Positions 22,226 through 37,200 of a DNA stretch of 64,000 nt are shown in pieces. The stretch's first letter is position 1. Every line of letters starts with the position of its first letter. The stretch is from Liolophura sinensis. Lineage: Eukaryota; Mollusca; Polyplacophora; Chitonida; Chitonidae. The translations under genes were made by a program, and so were the position numbers. The stretch lies in assembly GCF_032854445.1 (NCBI RefSeq), contig NC_088296.1, forward strand, positions 1,488,001 through 1,552,000, given 5' to 3'. Below the pieces are notes generated by a model that had not been told where the DNA came from, searched no databases, and saw nothing but the letters and a program-made list of their open reading frames with translations.

Positions 22226-25200
22226 GTGAGTTTTATAACTTTCGTTTGACGCCTTCATGAGTATTTATTTCAGCTTTGTTCTCTTCTTTCACTGCAAAAT
22301 ATCCACGCATGTCGGAGCAGAATACATGAACACATTGTACGCATATGAAGTACGTTGGCATTGCTCCGACAGACAATGGCAGATGCATTTGTGTATATGA
22401 ATGAATCGTGATGAATTTATAAATTCACAGCGCATCAATAACAACTGCTGCTATAGTGATTCCACACACACTATCATATCCACTGACATACACATATCTC
22501 ACCTCATATAGAAATATTGATTTGACAAACATAGTGTAAGGTATTTATATGCCAGAGTCGGATCGGCCGACTTACAGATGTGCAGTGACAGCCCTTTGTT
22601 ATTATTCTACTGCAGAACATGGCTATAAATAGATCAACCTGCCCTTTGACAGTTGAATGGAAGAATATTGCGATGAAACCCAAAACTGTGGACCAGTTCA
22701 CCCATAGTTTTGCATTTACGGCAATACTTATAATGTGTTGAATATATACATTGAAACTCAACCAATTCAGTTATTTGTTTGATTAGTGTTTTACGCCATA
22801 CTCAGGAATATTTCACTTCTATGACAGCAATCAGCATTCAGCAAATTTAAATCATTGTACATGTAATTATGTTTTGTACCATTTGGTGGCAAAGGGCATA
22901 TTTTCACATTTGTGACACTTAACGATGTCATTTTTTCTCTCACAGTGGTGGGAATTTTGAGTTGACATGTGTGAAAATGTCAGATCTAATGTGTTTAGTA
23001 TTATTGCTGTAATATGAACTACTTTCTGTGTCCAGCTAGACATGGTGCTTAGCTTCGTAATATTTTGTCATAAAAATGCTACAAATAATTCGCAATATTT
23101 TGTCATAAAAAGAATTGGCTGGGTCACCTCTGACAAACATGAAAGACTTATTCCCTTCCAACAAGGATTGGAGTGTGAACCACTGCGTCATATGGGAGTG
23201 TGAACCACTGCGTCATATGGGAGTGTGAACCACTGCGTCATATGGGAGTGTGAACCACTGCATGTATGTCATATGGGAGTGTGAACCACTGCGTCATATG
23301 GGAGTGTGAACCACTGCGTCATATGGGAGTGTGAACCACTGCGTCATATGGGAGTGCGAACCACTGCGTCATATGGGAGTGTGAACCACTGCGTCATATG
23401 GTCATCTGGTGTCATTATAAAACACATGCATATGCTGTACATGTAATGACTCCATCTGGGGTAAATTCTTGAGTGTGCTGTAAAACAACAAACTAATAAA
23501 TGTGTTAGCCTGGGCCAGTTTGTCTGTTTACACCATGTACAGGAAGTTGTGGTATTCATAAGATGAGAAACAACCACTCTACCTTGTAGGTGGCAAGTGG
23601 CTTCAGGGCTCTGCAATGAGATGGCAGGGCTCTGCAGTGTGATGGCAGGGCTCTGCAGTGTGATGGTAGGGCTCTACATTGAGATGGCAGGGCTCTGCAC
23701 TGAGATGGCAGGGCTCTGCAGTGTGATGGCAGGGCTCTGCAGTGTGATGGTAGGGCTCTGCAGTGAGATGGCAGGGCTCTGCAGTGAGATGGCAGGGCTC
23801 TGCACTGAGATGGCAGGGCTCTTTAATGAGATGGCAGGGCTCTTTAATGAGATGGCAGGGCTCTGCAATGAGGTGAAAGGGCGGCAAGCTCATTTGCCTC
23901 TTGAAAGAGAGGTCTCGTGTTAAAGCCTGACTACTGTTTAAAATGCGAGATGATATTTTCAAAAACTAAAACACATTTATAAATGTACTTTACATCATAA
24001 TGTAACGGGAAGTAACAAGATGTATTCAACACCTATGTAACACCTATGTACTCATCATTGTTTTATAGGCACAAGTAAAGACCTCTCAGACTGAAACAAT
24101 AACTAAAGATATTGGGTCAGTCTGCACTTGTATGTATTCATAATTTGGTTATTGCGTTTTTATGTAGAGCCAAATGCATTCATAGTTTGGTTATTAGGTT
24201 TTTATGTAGAGCCAAATGCATTCATAATTTGGTTATTAGGTTTTTATGTAGAGCCAAATGCATTCATAATTTGGTTATTAGGTTTTTATGTAGAGCTGAA
24301 TTAATCTGTGAGTCAGTAATGTATATGCATACATGTACATGTAGCATGTATAGAGCGCTACAGATGCTTCTTGAGTAAAGTGTTTAACACGAATCAAGTA
24401 AACTAATCTGTGGATGTATGGATACTAAATTTACTGTAAACATGCAGGATATAAAGTGCAGGTGTTAGGACTTCATGTCTTTACACAGTTACCTATAAAT
24501 TCACAATGCCTTATCCTGCACTACTAAAAATTCTTAAATTCTGCGTTGCCTTCCACCAATCCACAGCCCCGCAGGCCCCCAACCCCACATGATACACATA
24601 ACATGTTCAGTAACAGTGTACACACAATGTGCACCTGCACTGAGGCTGGCTATACACATACTGGTACCTTAATTCCTGGTACCTTAATTCCTCAGTGTTT
24701 GCACTTGTAGTGCCATTTTTAATTTGATTTTGAAATCAAAACTACATTGGTTGGATTGTCCACCTTGAGGGCTTCAGAAAAACTTTACTTTTGTGAGGCT
24801 ACACAGAATAATGGCTTCAAAACATGCCTGAATAAAGACTTTGTAAACATGCGAGAAGGTTGAACAATTACCATAGGTAATACTGTATATATACATATCA
24901 TACAATGTGTATATTTCAACGCATGGCTTAGCTAAGTCTACAAGGTCATTCCTCTGTGTGATGTGTGGTCATTAATCCAGTGGGAGTACCTGACCCAGAT
25001 ATCACAGGTAACCTTGTCCCTGTATACACGCCCCCCAGCCAGCTGGCTGACTTATCACTGTCACATGATCTACGCCCACACAAAGAGAAAGTGAAAGCAC
25101 AAAAGGTGAGACATTGTGCTCAAGTGATGAGGCTTAATAGCAAACTTGTGCCCTTAGGAAGACATGTTTGTTGTTCTTCAGAGAGCTTTTACATCCGGGC

Positions 25201-28200
25201 GTCCCTCTATAGGGTTCGAATTTTCAGCAGATCTGGTGATTTAACGAGAAATGAAGATTTTCCCATTGCCTGTACATGTATCTAACCTTGACCAAAATCA
25301 CCCAAGCGAATTATTTTTCTGATAGGTGTCGGCTAGCGGAAAAAATTTCAGCTCAATTTGATGGAAAAGATTCTCTTCCCTGCTTTTAGTTTTAATAGCC
25401 TAATTTGGCTAAAATATTTTCCAGATATTACAAAACTTTAACTGCAAGGCTATAACATACCAAATGATTTCGCTGTTGTGGAGTGTGTTTAGTTTGACAA
25501 GGGACTTTCACATACAGTGCACCTGGAGGGAACAGTGTAACTGGAGGGAACAGTGTACTCGGGGGAACAGTGTACCTAGAGGGAACAGTGTAACTGGAGG
25601 GAACAGTGTACTCGGGGGAACAATGTACCTAGAGGGAACAGTGTAACTGGAAGATCAGTGTACTCGGGGGGAACAGTGCACCTGGAGGGAACAGTGTAAC
25701 TGGAGGGAACAGTGTACTCAGGGGAACAGTTTACCTAGAGGGAACAGTGTAACTGGAGGGAACAGTGCACCTGGAGGGAACAGTGTAACTGGAGGGGAAC
25801 AGTGTACTCGGGGGAACAGTTTACCTAGAGGGAACAGTGTAACTGGAGGGAACAGTGTAACTGGAGGGAACAGTGTACCTAGAGGGAACAGTGTAACTGG
25901 AGGGAACAGTGTAACTGGAGGGAACAGTGTACCTAGAGGGAACAGTGTAACTGGAGGGAACAGTGTACCTAGAGGGAACAGTGTAACTGGAGGGAACAGT
26001 GTAACTGGAGGGAACAGTTTAAATAGAGGGAACAGTGTAACTGGAGGGAACAGTGTAACTGGAGGGAACAGTGTATCAATCAGAATTGGAACTTAAATAT
26101 AAATAACCCCAGGAAACCTTTCACAGACAGTTTAGTACAAAACAAGCAAACTATTTTCCTACTTTGATGGAACATATTTTTTCTTTGTTTTTTTTTTTTA
26201 TCTTTCCTTGTTTGGGGTACCAAAACTAATTATGCCCACACCTTTCTTTCTTCGTTTGGGGCACCCAAACTAATTATGCCCACACCTTTCTTTCCTTGTT
26301 TGGGGAACCCAAACTAATTATGCCCACACCTTTCTTTCCTTGTTTGGGGAACCCAAACTCATTATGCCCACACCTTTCTTTACTTGCTGGGGCACCCAAA
26401 CTAATTATGCCCACACATTTCTTTACTTGTTGGGGCACCCAAACTAATTATGCCCACACCTTTCTTTCCTTGTTTGGGGAACCCAAACTCATTATGCCCA
26501 CACCTTTCTTTACTTGTTGGGGCACCCAAACTAATTATGCCCACACTTTTCTTTCCTTGTTTGGGGCACCCAAACTAATTATGCCCACACCTTTCTTTCC
26601 TTGTTTGGGGAACCCAAACTAATTATGCCCACACCTTTCTCTACTTGTTGGAGCACCCAAACTAATTATGCCCACACTTTTCTTTCCTTGTTTGGGTGCA
26701 TAAACCGGATATGCCCAAATCCTACATATAGGGCTCAAAATTGGGCTGCATTAGGCCTGTTTGTAGAAAAAAAAGGCACGTTTTAGTCTACATTTTCAGG
26801 TATACTGTATGGCAGATTTGCACATCTATCTGATCGTACATGCAGTGTCTAAAATTGAGGTGAGCTGTAGGTACTGCCCATCTCCAGTCTAATCTTGATG
26901 TTACACAAGCTGTAGTTTAACATTACAATCTCTCTCCAGATAGTCAGAGTATCAGACTCCATTGATAAAACAGGTACACATGCATACACTCTGTCAGGCA
27001 TATCCAGGTCTGTTTGTGGTATCTACAGTGTGACCTACATGTACATATCCAGATGTGTTTGTGGTATTTACAGTGTGACCCACATGTACATGTTCAGGCC
27101 TGTTTGTGGGGTCTACAGTGTGACCCACATGTACATGTTCAGGCCTGTTTGTGGGGTCTACAATGTGACCCACATGCACATATTCAGGCCTGTTTGTGGG
27201 GTCTGCAGTGTGACCCACATGCACATATTCAGGCCTGTTTGTGGGGTCTACAGTGTGACCCTCATGTACATATTCAGGCCTGTATGTGGGGTCTGCAGTG
27301 TGACCCACATGCACATATTCAGGCCTGTTTGTGGGGTCTACAGTGTGACCCTCATGTACATATTCAGGTCTGTTTGTGGTATTTACAGTGTGACCCACAT
27401 GTACATGTTCAGGCCTGTTTGTGGGGTCTACAGTGTGACCCACATGCACATATTCAGGCCTGTTTGTGGGGTCTGCAGTGTGACCCACATGCACATATTC
27501 AGGCCTGTTTGTGGGGTCTACAGTGTGACCCACATGTACATATTCAGACCTGTTTTGGGGGTCTACAGTCTGGCCAACATGTACATGAACATGCAAATAT
27601 GCATTGTACAGCTTTTGCACTGTACTGGAGTTTGGTTTGTAAAAATACCATTTCAAAAGCAAAAGGTTGATGAGCCAATCAGAATGAAGCAAAATTGGTC
27701 TCTTTTAAACTTACAGTATTTACATGTGAAGTACAGTATTGAAAATCTTTACCAAATAATGAAATGCAGGCCTTTGGACCACCTCACACATGGACACGTA
27801 CTGTCTGTATTTTGCCCAAAGCTTTAATAGCCTGTAATAGTGTGCTTTCAGAGGACTGTAAAGTCCTAAAAATGATATTTTTGAAGCTAGTGCAAGCCCT
27901 TAGCTGTAGTCTTTTAACAGGGTACTGGTCCCTATGTGCACCCTGCCCCTTTTTGTCCAACACAACAAATGGGCAGTGGCGTCAACACATTAAAAGTTTT
28001 TGTGATAAGAAATTCGTGTAAGTAACCATGTAAGTTGGATGAATCAGTCAGAGTTGAGCCAAATGTAGTCACTTAACACAGTACTTTAGATGAGGTGCAG
28101 TATTCCTTGTTTGAGGTGTGCATGGACCGAGTTGTGTTCAAATGACTGACAGTGGTATACCGGCTGGGTGGGTTGGTAGGGGAATTCTGCAGCTTTGTAT

Positions 28201-31200
28201 GTGGTTGTCATGGAAACTTGGTGGTTGTCATGGAAACTTGATGAATGTTCTGTTGGATGTGAAGCTTGATGTGCATGTAGATCAGTGCATTCTAAAAATG
28301 TGGACTAGTAACTGTACTGATGTGGGGGTGTTTTGGCTGGTGACTGTTAGCAAGACATTTGTGGATAATTGCGTGTGTCCATGTACTGTGTTAAGGTGTA
28401 TAATGTAACGGCATTTACACTGTATGCAAGTTGCTACTCAGAACCTGTAGAGTTTTTCCTCAGAACACGTGGAGTTTCTCCTCAGAACATGTGGAGTTTC
28501 TCCTCAGAATATATGGAGTTTCTCCTCAGAACATGTGGAGTTTCTCCTCAGAACATGTGGAGTTTCTCCTCAGAATATATGGAGTTTCTCCTCAGAACAT
28601 GTGGAGTTTTTTCTCAGAACATGTGGGGTTTCTCCTCAGAATATATTGAGTTTCTCCTCAGAACCTGTGGAGTTTTTTCTCAGAACATGTGGGGTTTCTC
28701 CTCAGAATATATTGAGTTTCTCCTCAGAACCTGTGGAGTTTCTCCTCAGAACATGTGGAGTGTCTCCTCAGGACATGTGGAGTTTCTCCTCAGAATATAT
28801 TGAGTTTCTCCTCAGAATATATTGAGTTTCTCCTCAGAACCTGTGGAGTGTCTCCTCAGAACATGTGGGGTTTCTCCTCAGAACATGTGGAGTTTCTCGT
28901 CAGAACATGTGGAGTTTTTTCTCAGAACATGTGGAGTTTCTCCTCAGAACATGTGGAGTTTCTCCTCAGAATATATGGAGCCACAAACAGGATTTTTTTA
29001 GAAGATTCGCAGAATCGAGAAGTAGATAAATGTAGTGGGATGTGAAGGTTCATTTTTCAGCGGGAATGTGGGAATCCAATTTCCCAAATGTTCCCGTAAA
29101 TCAAGGCTACAGCAGCTTACCCTCAATAACCTAAAGATTCAACCACAAAAGAACATTTGTGGAGGCAAAGAAATGTAACGATATTACATCTGGTGCTAAA
29201 GTTTACATTTTCCTGGTGGGCTAAAATCCTACCTTCCAAACAAACCTTCTAAGATAGCACCTTAGCACCAACAGAATTCCCAGAATCTGGAAAAATGAGA
29301 AACTTGGTTATGGAAGAAATTTTAGGTCATTTAAGTGATTTAGGGTACTTGTATCTGTAACCCTTGTATCTGTAACCCTTGTATCTGTAACTCTTGTATC
29401 TGTAACCCCGAGAAAAAGGTAAAGTGCTCACTGAAGAGATCAATAAGTGATTTAGGGTACTTGTATCTGTAACCCCGAGAAAAAGGTAAAGTGCTCACTG
29501 AAGAGATCAATAAGTGATTTAGGGTACTTGTATCTGTAACCCCGATTTAAGTGATTTAGGGTTCTTGTATCTGTAACCCCGATTTAAGTGATTTAGGGTA
29601 CTTGTATCTGTAACCCCAAGAAAAAGGTAAATTGCTCACTGAAGAGATCAATAAGTGATTTAGGGTACTTGTATCTGTAGCCCCGAGAAAAAGGTAAAGT
29701 GCTCACTGAAGAGATCAATAAGTGATTTAGGGTACTTGTATCTGTAGCCCCGAGAAAAAGGTAAAGTGCTCACTGAAGAGATCAATAAGTGATTTAGGGT
29801 ACTTGTATCTGTAGCCCCGGGAAAAAGGTAAAGTGCTCACTGAAGGGATCAATAAGTGATTTAGGGTACTTGTATCTGTAACCCCGAGAAAAAGGTAAAG
29901 TGCTCACTGAAGAGATCAATAAGTGATTTAGGGTACTTGTATCTGTAACCCCGAGAAAAAGGTAAAGTGCTCACTGAAGAGATCAATAAGTGATTTAAGG
30001 TACTTGTATCTGTAACCCCAAGAAAAAGGTAAAGTGCTCACTGAAGAGATCAGTAAGTGATTTAGGGTACTTGTATCTGTAACCCCAAGAAAAAGGTAAA
30101 GTGCTCACTGAAGAGATCAGTAAGTGATTTAGGGTACTTGTATCTGTAACCCCAAGAAAAAGGTAAAGTGCTCACTGAAGAGATCAGTAAGTGATTTAGG
30201 GTACTTGTATCTGTAGCCCCAAGAAAAAGGTAAAGTGCTCACTGAAGAGATCAGTAAGTGATTTAGGGTACTTGTATCTGTAACCCCAAGAAAAAGGTAA
30301 AGTGCTCACTGAAGAGATCAATAAGATTTTTACCTGTCTGAAAAATTTCGTATTTACCTGTATCCTTGATACAGCTTCATACATTTCATCAGTTGCATGT
30401 ATGTGTATTGCCTTAAGAAAAAATGACATCTTAAAAGGGAACTAGAAGAGGAATTCCCAGTAGTCATAGAGCTGAGGCTAAAAGATACTACTGTAAAGTA
30501 CTTATTGTTCACTGGAATTTATTTCACGTATTTAACAGGCATAGCGAAGATTGATCAAACCAACGACGAATTAACCCCCACTTTGTTTTACACCCACCAT
30601 GCCTTAGCACCACAGTTTGTATATATTTAAACCATAATTTCCCTTCCCTGTAGTTAAAAACATTTAGCTGGCCCGTTGGGCCTTTTTAGCTTTCTGAGCC
30701 TGGGAAAGATTTCACTTCATTATTACTACTACCTGTAGTATATGATTCAGTTTTGGATATTTTTTTCGCTGGAATTATTTTTCGCGAAAATCCACAAAAA
30801 TTAGTTCCATGCGAAAATTAAGTACTCTGCAGTACCTCCTTAAACTTCATCCCAGTGGTAGGACAGTACAGGGAGCTATGGGGGTATTTGAGCTGTACCA
30901 TTATATTGGGGTGTGATAAAGGTTGGCAGAGTTTTAGGATGTTTATCTCTCGTAATGAATGTCATATGTGTTGTTGCAAAAACTTGAGAGGCCTCCTAAG
31001 AATGACTAGCTTACGGATGCCAAGATTTCAGAGGTGGCAGACACTGTTACAAAATGAATTTCCCAAGGACGGAAGTTAATGCCCTTTTTGTCATGGAAGG
31101 AAACATGCATATGAGGGAAACAAAGTTTGGAGAGCAAAATGAATTTGCATAAGCCAAAGGTGAATGTTAAGTTTCAAAGCTGTGGAGTTCTAGCATTCTC

Positions 31201-34200
31201 ACTAATGGCATCCTACACGAACCTTAAGAAACCTTGTTGTTCCAGAAGCCTGCTTTTGAAAGCCTCAACCAGAGCACTGTGAACCACTACATCCCAGTCA
31301 AAGATGAATTTTTTTCACCATAAATATTTTGGCTATATTTCCCTGTTGTTTACCTTGTTACCATGGTTACGTCCAGTGTAACCTCAGCCAGGAAGCCTGT
31401 AGTAGAGTTAACTTGACCATTATCTACATGTTGGGCACTTATGCATGGGGCTGCTGTGGTAATTACTTGTCATAACTACTCTGCATGCATGCAGTTATGA
31501 AATCAGTGGTAACCTTGACAAGCTGTGTTTCCTGTGTACACATGATCATGTGGGACCATTGAGCCAAGGCTGTCTGCAACCTCAGCTATTTATAGAACCA
31601 CTTGCTGTTAACTCTGCAAATGCCTAGCCAGCCCCCCTCCCCCTCCCCACACCACACACACACACACTACCCAGTCCCTCTCATATCTACAGTAAAGACA
31701 GCATGCAGTTTCAGATTTAAAGATGTACTTTAAGCCCAGCTGTTCTGATACTCCTCCCCCACCACACCCACTTATTGCAGCATCTGAAGGACTGTGAACT
31801 GCATGGGGAGGAAGCCAGTATCATGCCAATGGTCGAGGGTTCCCAAATTCCTGACAGTTACATGCAGTTTCCCTTTCTCCCGGCTTATTTACACTTCAAT
31901 CACTGACTCTTGTAGTAGGGGAGTATGTGTGTTTGATGGAACAGCCATGTGTTTCAGGGTAAGACATTGACCTGGCTGATACTAGCACTTATAGGTCAAC
32001 ATGTACAACTGACTTCCACTTTGATACTGAAGCAGTGTTCTGTTCTCAAGAGTACAACAGGCAGGGGTCACTGACCTACTCTGGCACAGGCTGAGCTGTT
32101 TGCCCAGAGCATAGAAAAAATCAATTTACCACAGTACACTGTCCACAGGTTGGTGGCTTGCTGGTAAGATAGATGTACTTGCAGTGAAATGCCATGAAAC
32201 ACAATTAAGGCAAGCAGCAAAACAAGATGGGGTATAACTTTGCTCTGAAGCTCACATATCAATATTAGCATACAATGCAATGCTTGAGTGACTCGTGCAT
32301 GTGTAAGATTATACATGTAGCACAGTGTAAAACTTGCATATAACACTACAATACAATGTAAAACTTCTTTGCACCACACCTATACATTACAATACAATGT
32401 AAAACTTTATTGCACCACTACTATACAACACTATAATACAAAAACTTTATTGCACCACTCCTATACAACATTACAACACAGTGTAAAACTTCATTGTATG
32501 ACTCCTATATAGCATTACAATACACTGTAGAATTGTATGACTCCTATATAACATTACAATGCACTGTAGAATTGTATGACTCCTATATAACATTACAATG
32601 CACTGTAGAATTGTATGACTCCTATATGACATTAAAATACAGTGTAAAACTTTATTGCACCACTCCTATACAACATCACAACACAATGTAAAACTTCATT
32701 GCATGACTCCTATACAACATTACAATTCAATATAAAACTTCATTGCATGACTGCTGTATAAAATTACAATACACTGTAGAATTGTATGACTCCTATATAA
32801 CATTACAATGCACTGTAGAATTGTATGACTCCTATATGACATTAAAATACAGTGTAAAACTTTATTGCACCACTCCTATACAACATCACAACACAATGTA
32901 AAACTTCATTGCATGACTCCTATACAACATTACAATTCAATATAAAACTTCATTGCATGACTGCTGTATAAAATTACAATACACTGTAGAATTGCATGAC
33001 TGCTATATAACATTACAATGCACTGTAGAATTGTATGACTCCTATATAACATTACAATGCACTGTAGAATTGTATGACTCCTATATAACATTATAATACA
33101 CTGTAGAATTGCATGACTGCTATATAACATTACAATACACTGTAGAATTGCATGACTCCTATATAACATTACAATGCACTGTAGAATTGTATGACTCCTA
33201 TATAACATTACAATACACTGTAGAATTGTATGACTCCTATATAACATTACAATACACTGTAGAATTGTATGACTCCTATATAACATTACGATACAATGTA
33301 AAACTTTATTGCAAAAAAACTTTAGGGTTATAATATTATAATACAATGTAATGTATTTTTTTTAAAGGATGGCCTTATAGAGTTGAAAGCTATGGGATAC
33401 AGCAGGGAAAAGATCATATCCTTGGTATCTTAATATAGCCCTGTATGCATTTCACAGGCTTCATGATATATTAGGTAATGGAGTTGTATTAAGCAGGAGT
33501 TGTATCTGATCTGGTGACCTCATTGGCGAGAGACTACAGTGGTTGTCAGTGACAGTGCATGGGCCTATCACCTGATAAATGTACACCCAAGGCTCCTATA
33601 CATGTACCTCCAGAATACATCATGTGGGGGAGTATCTGAAGTGGTGTTATCAGGATGCTGAGAGAGGTAGCCTTTAACATCAGCTGAGACTTGAGCATTG
33701 CTACTCTGGGTGGGGCCCCTGGGAGAGGGGTGTATAGGCTTACATGTACCGTACATATTTCAAAAATGTGCCCATGCACAGAGTTTGAGATATAGGTATT
33801 CTCTTAAATTTCTGTGTTGGTTCAGGATTAGAAAATTTGACGAATGCAACCCATTCATTGAATTTTTGAAGAAGCCGAAATTGGGGTATCAAATGCTTGT
33901 AGACGCAAATCATTGGCTCCAGAGTTTAGTCTTAATATTTCCTCCCCTGAATTATGGAATCAATTTGAGTGTTGTTTCAAAAACAGAATTAATAGTGATG
34001 TCTACACAGAAGAAATATAGCAGACAGGCTTGTAGACATGGAAGGTACTCTACTGGATGTGTTAATGATTAATAAACAAGAGGTGAATGAACTGTGAAAT
34101 TCTGCAGAGTACAAGTAACTACCATTAGTTGTAAATGTACTGTATGTGTGGGCTCATGCACTGAGGGATTGTAGCACATATTGCATATGGCTGGGTTACC

Positions 34201-37200
34201 CTGACATGGCAAGGCAGCCTGTGAGGCTCTAGACAAGGGGGTCTTGTCGTGGAGAATACCGAGCTGTCTGGGATGTACATGAATGTGGAAGATGTTTGAA
34301 GGTCTATAGGTGCGTGATCGGACTGTTACTGCAGTTATAAAACTTTATCCGATTTGTTATTGCCTTATCTGTCACATTATATTGACACAACAACAACAAG
34401 AAGATAATTCTACCGATGTACAAGTATGCGTGTAAAGTTTTGAAAGGAAACCTGCAAAAACACAATTAACCTTAGTGCACCACAAAAAAAAAGTCCCAGT
34501 ATGTTTGAAATTGCATTTTTAATATCTAAAAACGGAGGTATGGATTTGAATTGTATGTGCGTGTATAGATGATAATTTTCAGAAGGTAAACTTGAGGGGT
34601 TAAAAGAACTAACAACCTTTGAATGAAATCCACCATGCAGCATCAAAATGTCCTAGCGACTGAAAGACTATGAAACATCATAACCATGATTTGCTTATCA
34701 CTGGGTTTAGTGGTGACCTTGAAAATGTAATACCCGAATTCCTCAATCTATTCCCATACAGTAACTTTCAGAGCAATTTGTGCACATTTTAAATTTGTTT
34801 TTGGAAAGAAAACTACACTTTTGGGATTGGCAAGTGTCCAGGCTTCACAAAATGTCTAATTTTATCAGTCAGCAGAGAATAGTGCCTTCAGAATATGCTT
34901 GAATCAACATCTTGCAAACATGTGAAGAGGTTTAAGAATTACTGTATTCTGGATTCTGTCTGGTCTCCTACACTGATATGGCCTCCTTCACTGATCTGGG
35001 CTCCTACACAGATTTGTCCTCCTACACCGATTTGTCCTCCTACACCGATTTGTCCTACACGGATCTGGTCTCCAACACTGATATGGTCTCCTACACTGTT
35101 TTGTCCTACACTGGTCTGGTCTCCTACACTGATATGACCTCCTGCACTGATTTGTCCTACACTGATGTGGTCTCCAACACTGATCTGGTCTCCTACACTA
35201 ATCTGGTCTCCTACACTGATTTGTCCTACACTGATATTGTCTCCTACACTGATATGATCACTGGTCGTACACTGATATGGTCTCCTACACTGATTTGTCC
35301 TACACCGATATTGTCTCCTACACGGATTTGTCCTGCGCTGATATGGTCTCCTACACTGATATGATCACTGGTCGTACACTGATATGGTCGCTGTACATGC
35401 ATATCTGTGGAAAAGTTTGTGAGTGATTAGGGCAGGATTGAGGGGCAGCATGTATAGGGAATTTTGTATTTTAAAGATATTATTTTTACATTTTATTTGA
35501 AAATAATAATGAAATAAAAATTCCATTGAAAAGTCCAACAAACACTTGAGCACAGAGGGTCTGTCCAGTTACCTACATGTAAACCCTTGGCCTGGCAATG
35601 TGACCCATAATATTGACTGTGACTGAAAAATCACACCAAACAAGTCCAACAAACACTTGAGCACAGAGGGTCTGTCCAGTTACCTACATGTAAACCCTTG
35701 GCCTGGCCATGTGACCCATACTATTGACTGTGACTGAAAAATCACACCAAACAAGTCCATCAAACACTTGAGCTCAGAGGGTCTGTCCAGTTACCTACAT
35801 GTAAACCCTTGGCCTGGCCATGTGACCCATACTATTGACTGTGACTGAAAAATCACACCAAACAAGTCCAACAAACACTTGAGCACAGAGGGTCTGTCCA
35901 GTTACCTACATGTAAACCCTTGGCTTGGCAATGTGACCCATACTATTGACTGTGAGTGAAAAATCACACCAAACAAGTCCATCAAACACTTGAGCACAGA
36001 GGGTCTGTCCAGTTACCTACATGTAAACCCTTGGCCTGGCCATGTGACCCATACTATTGACTGTGACTGAAAAATCACACCAAACAAGTCCAACAAACAC
36101 TTGAGAACAGAGGGTCTGTTCAGTTACCTACATGTAAACCCTTGGCCTGGCAATGTGACCCATACTATTGACTGTGACTGAAAAATCACACCAAACAAGT
36201 CCAACAAACACTTGAGCACAGAGGGTCTGTCCAGTTACCTACATGTAAACCCTTGGCTTGGCAATGTGACCCATACTATTGACTGTGACTGAAAAATCAC
36301 ACCAAACAAGTCCAACAAAGACTTTAGAAATGATATTAGTGGAAAGGTCTCCAGCAACCTGCGGATGGTCGTGGGTTTCCCCCGGGCTCTGCCCGGTTTC
36401 CTTCCACCATAATGCTGGCCGCCGTTGTATTAGTGAAATATTCTTGAGTACGGCGTAAAACACCAATCAAATAAATAAATAAATTAGAAATCATATTGGT
36501 TGCTGTCTCTCTTGGCACTCAGCACTGAGAAGCTAGAATAAGGAAACAGGACTGATTGGCCTGGTGTCAGAAGATCATGACTGGGTGAGGTGGCGTCTGG
36601 TGAATTAGCGGCAGCACTTTGGCAGCATGGACTCACCCTGTTACAAGAAGACACAGTATATGTACACACACCTAATGACTCCTCATCATGTGACTGAAAT
36701 CATATGACCGCTAAGCCCCAAGCATACATACAATGATACATACATATAAAACAACAATGAAAAGAAGCATGCACTATGTGGTTCATGACCCTGCCTGGTG
36801 TCATCATCTCAGTTTGCTGTGTCTGGCAGGCCTTTGTATGGTGTACATGTTATGACTGCAGGCTACTCATCCATAGAGCTCACACACCACATACAATGTA
36901 CCTGTCACTTAGCTGTGCCTGGCATGATGGAATTGACCCAACAGTGGTGTATAGTTATAATCATCATAAAACTCTGCCCTGACTCACATCTCTAATAACA
37001 GAGTGTTTTCTGGGTCACTGACGCTCACCATCTGTCAGATATCCAGAGCCTACATGTAATATCCCCTCCCTCCCGTTCCATTCCCCACCCCTCCGGCACA
37101 AACACAAGCTTGTTTGTCGAAGCCTACATCTAATAGTACCTCTGTCGGGTTCTGATACATCTAAAAATTTGATCCTGTGATAAGAAAACATTAAACGTAA

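Noticed and set aside
25008-25105. Possible extra VPS13 exon (CACAG ... AAAAG, GTGAGA)
   Set aside because: It is open and has splice-like borders, but its acceptor lacks a pyrimidine tract. It would break the phase between exons 1 and 2, and the VPS13 family has no such insertion at GIWGG.
26994-27827. Overlapping frames of 218-265 codons on both strands ([14 protein letters not shown]-type repeats)
   Set aside because: These are translations of the 45-bp minisatellite within VPS13 intron 1. No start context, splice sites or domain.
28369-29045. Frames with repeated [18 protein letters not shown]
   Set aside because: These are translations of the 22-bp minisatellite; three units of 22 bp make 66 bp, which explains the periodicity in the peptide.
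33698-34072. 124-codon open frame on the plus strand
   Set aside because: Its mixed composition has no recognisable family. It lies within VPS13 intron 1 with no fitting splice sites; length alone is not enough.
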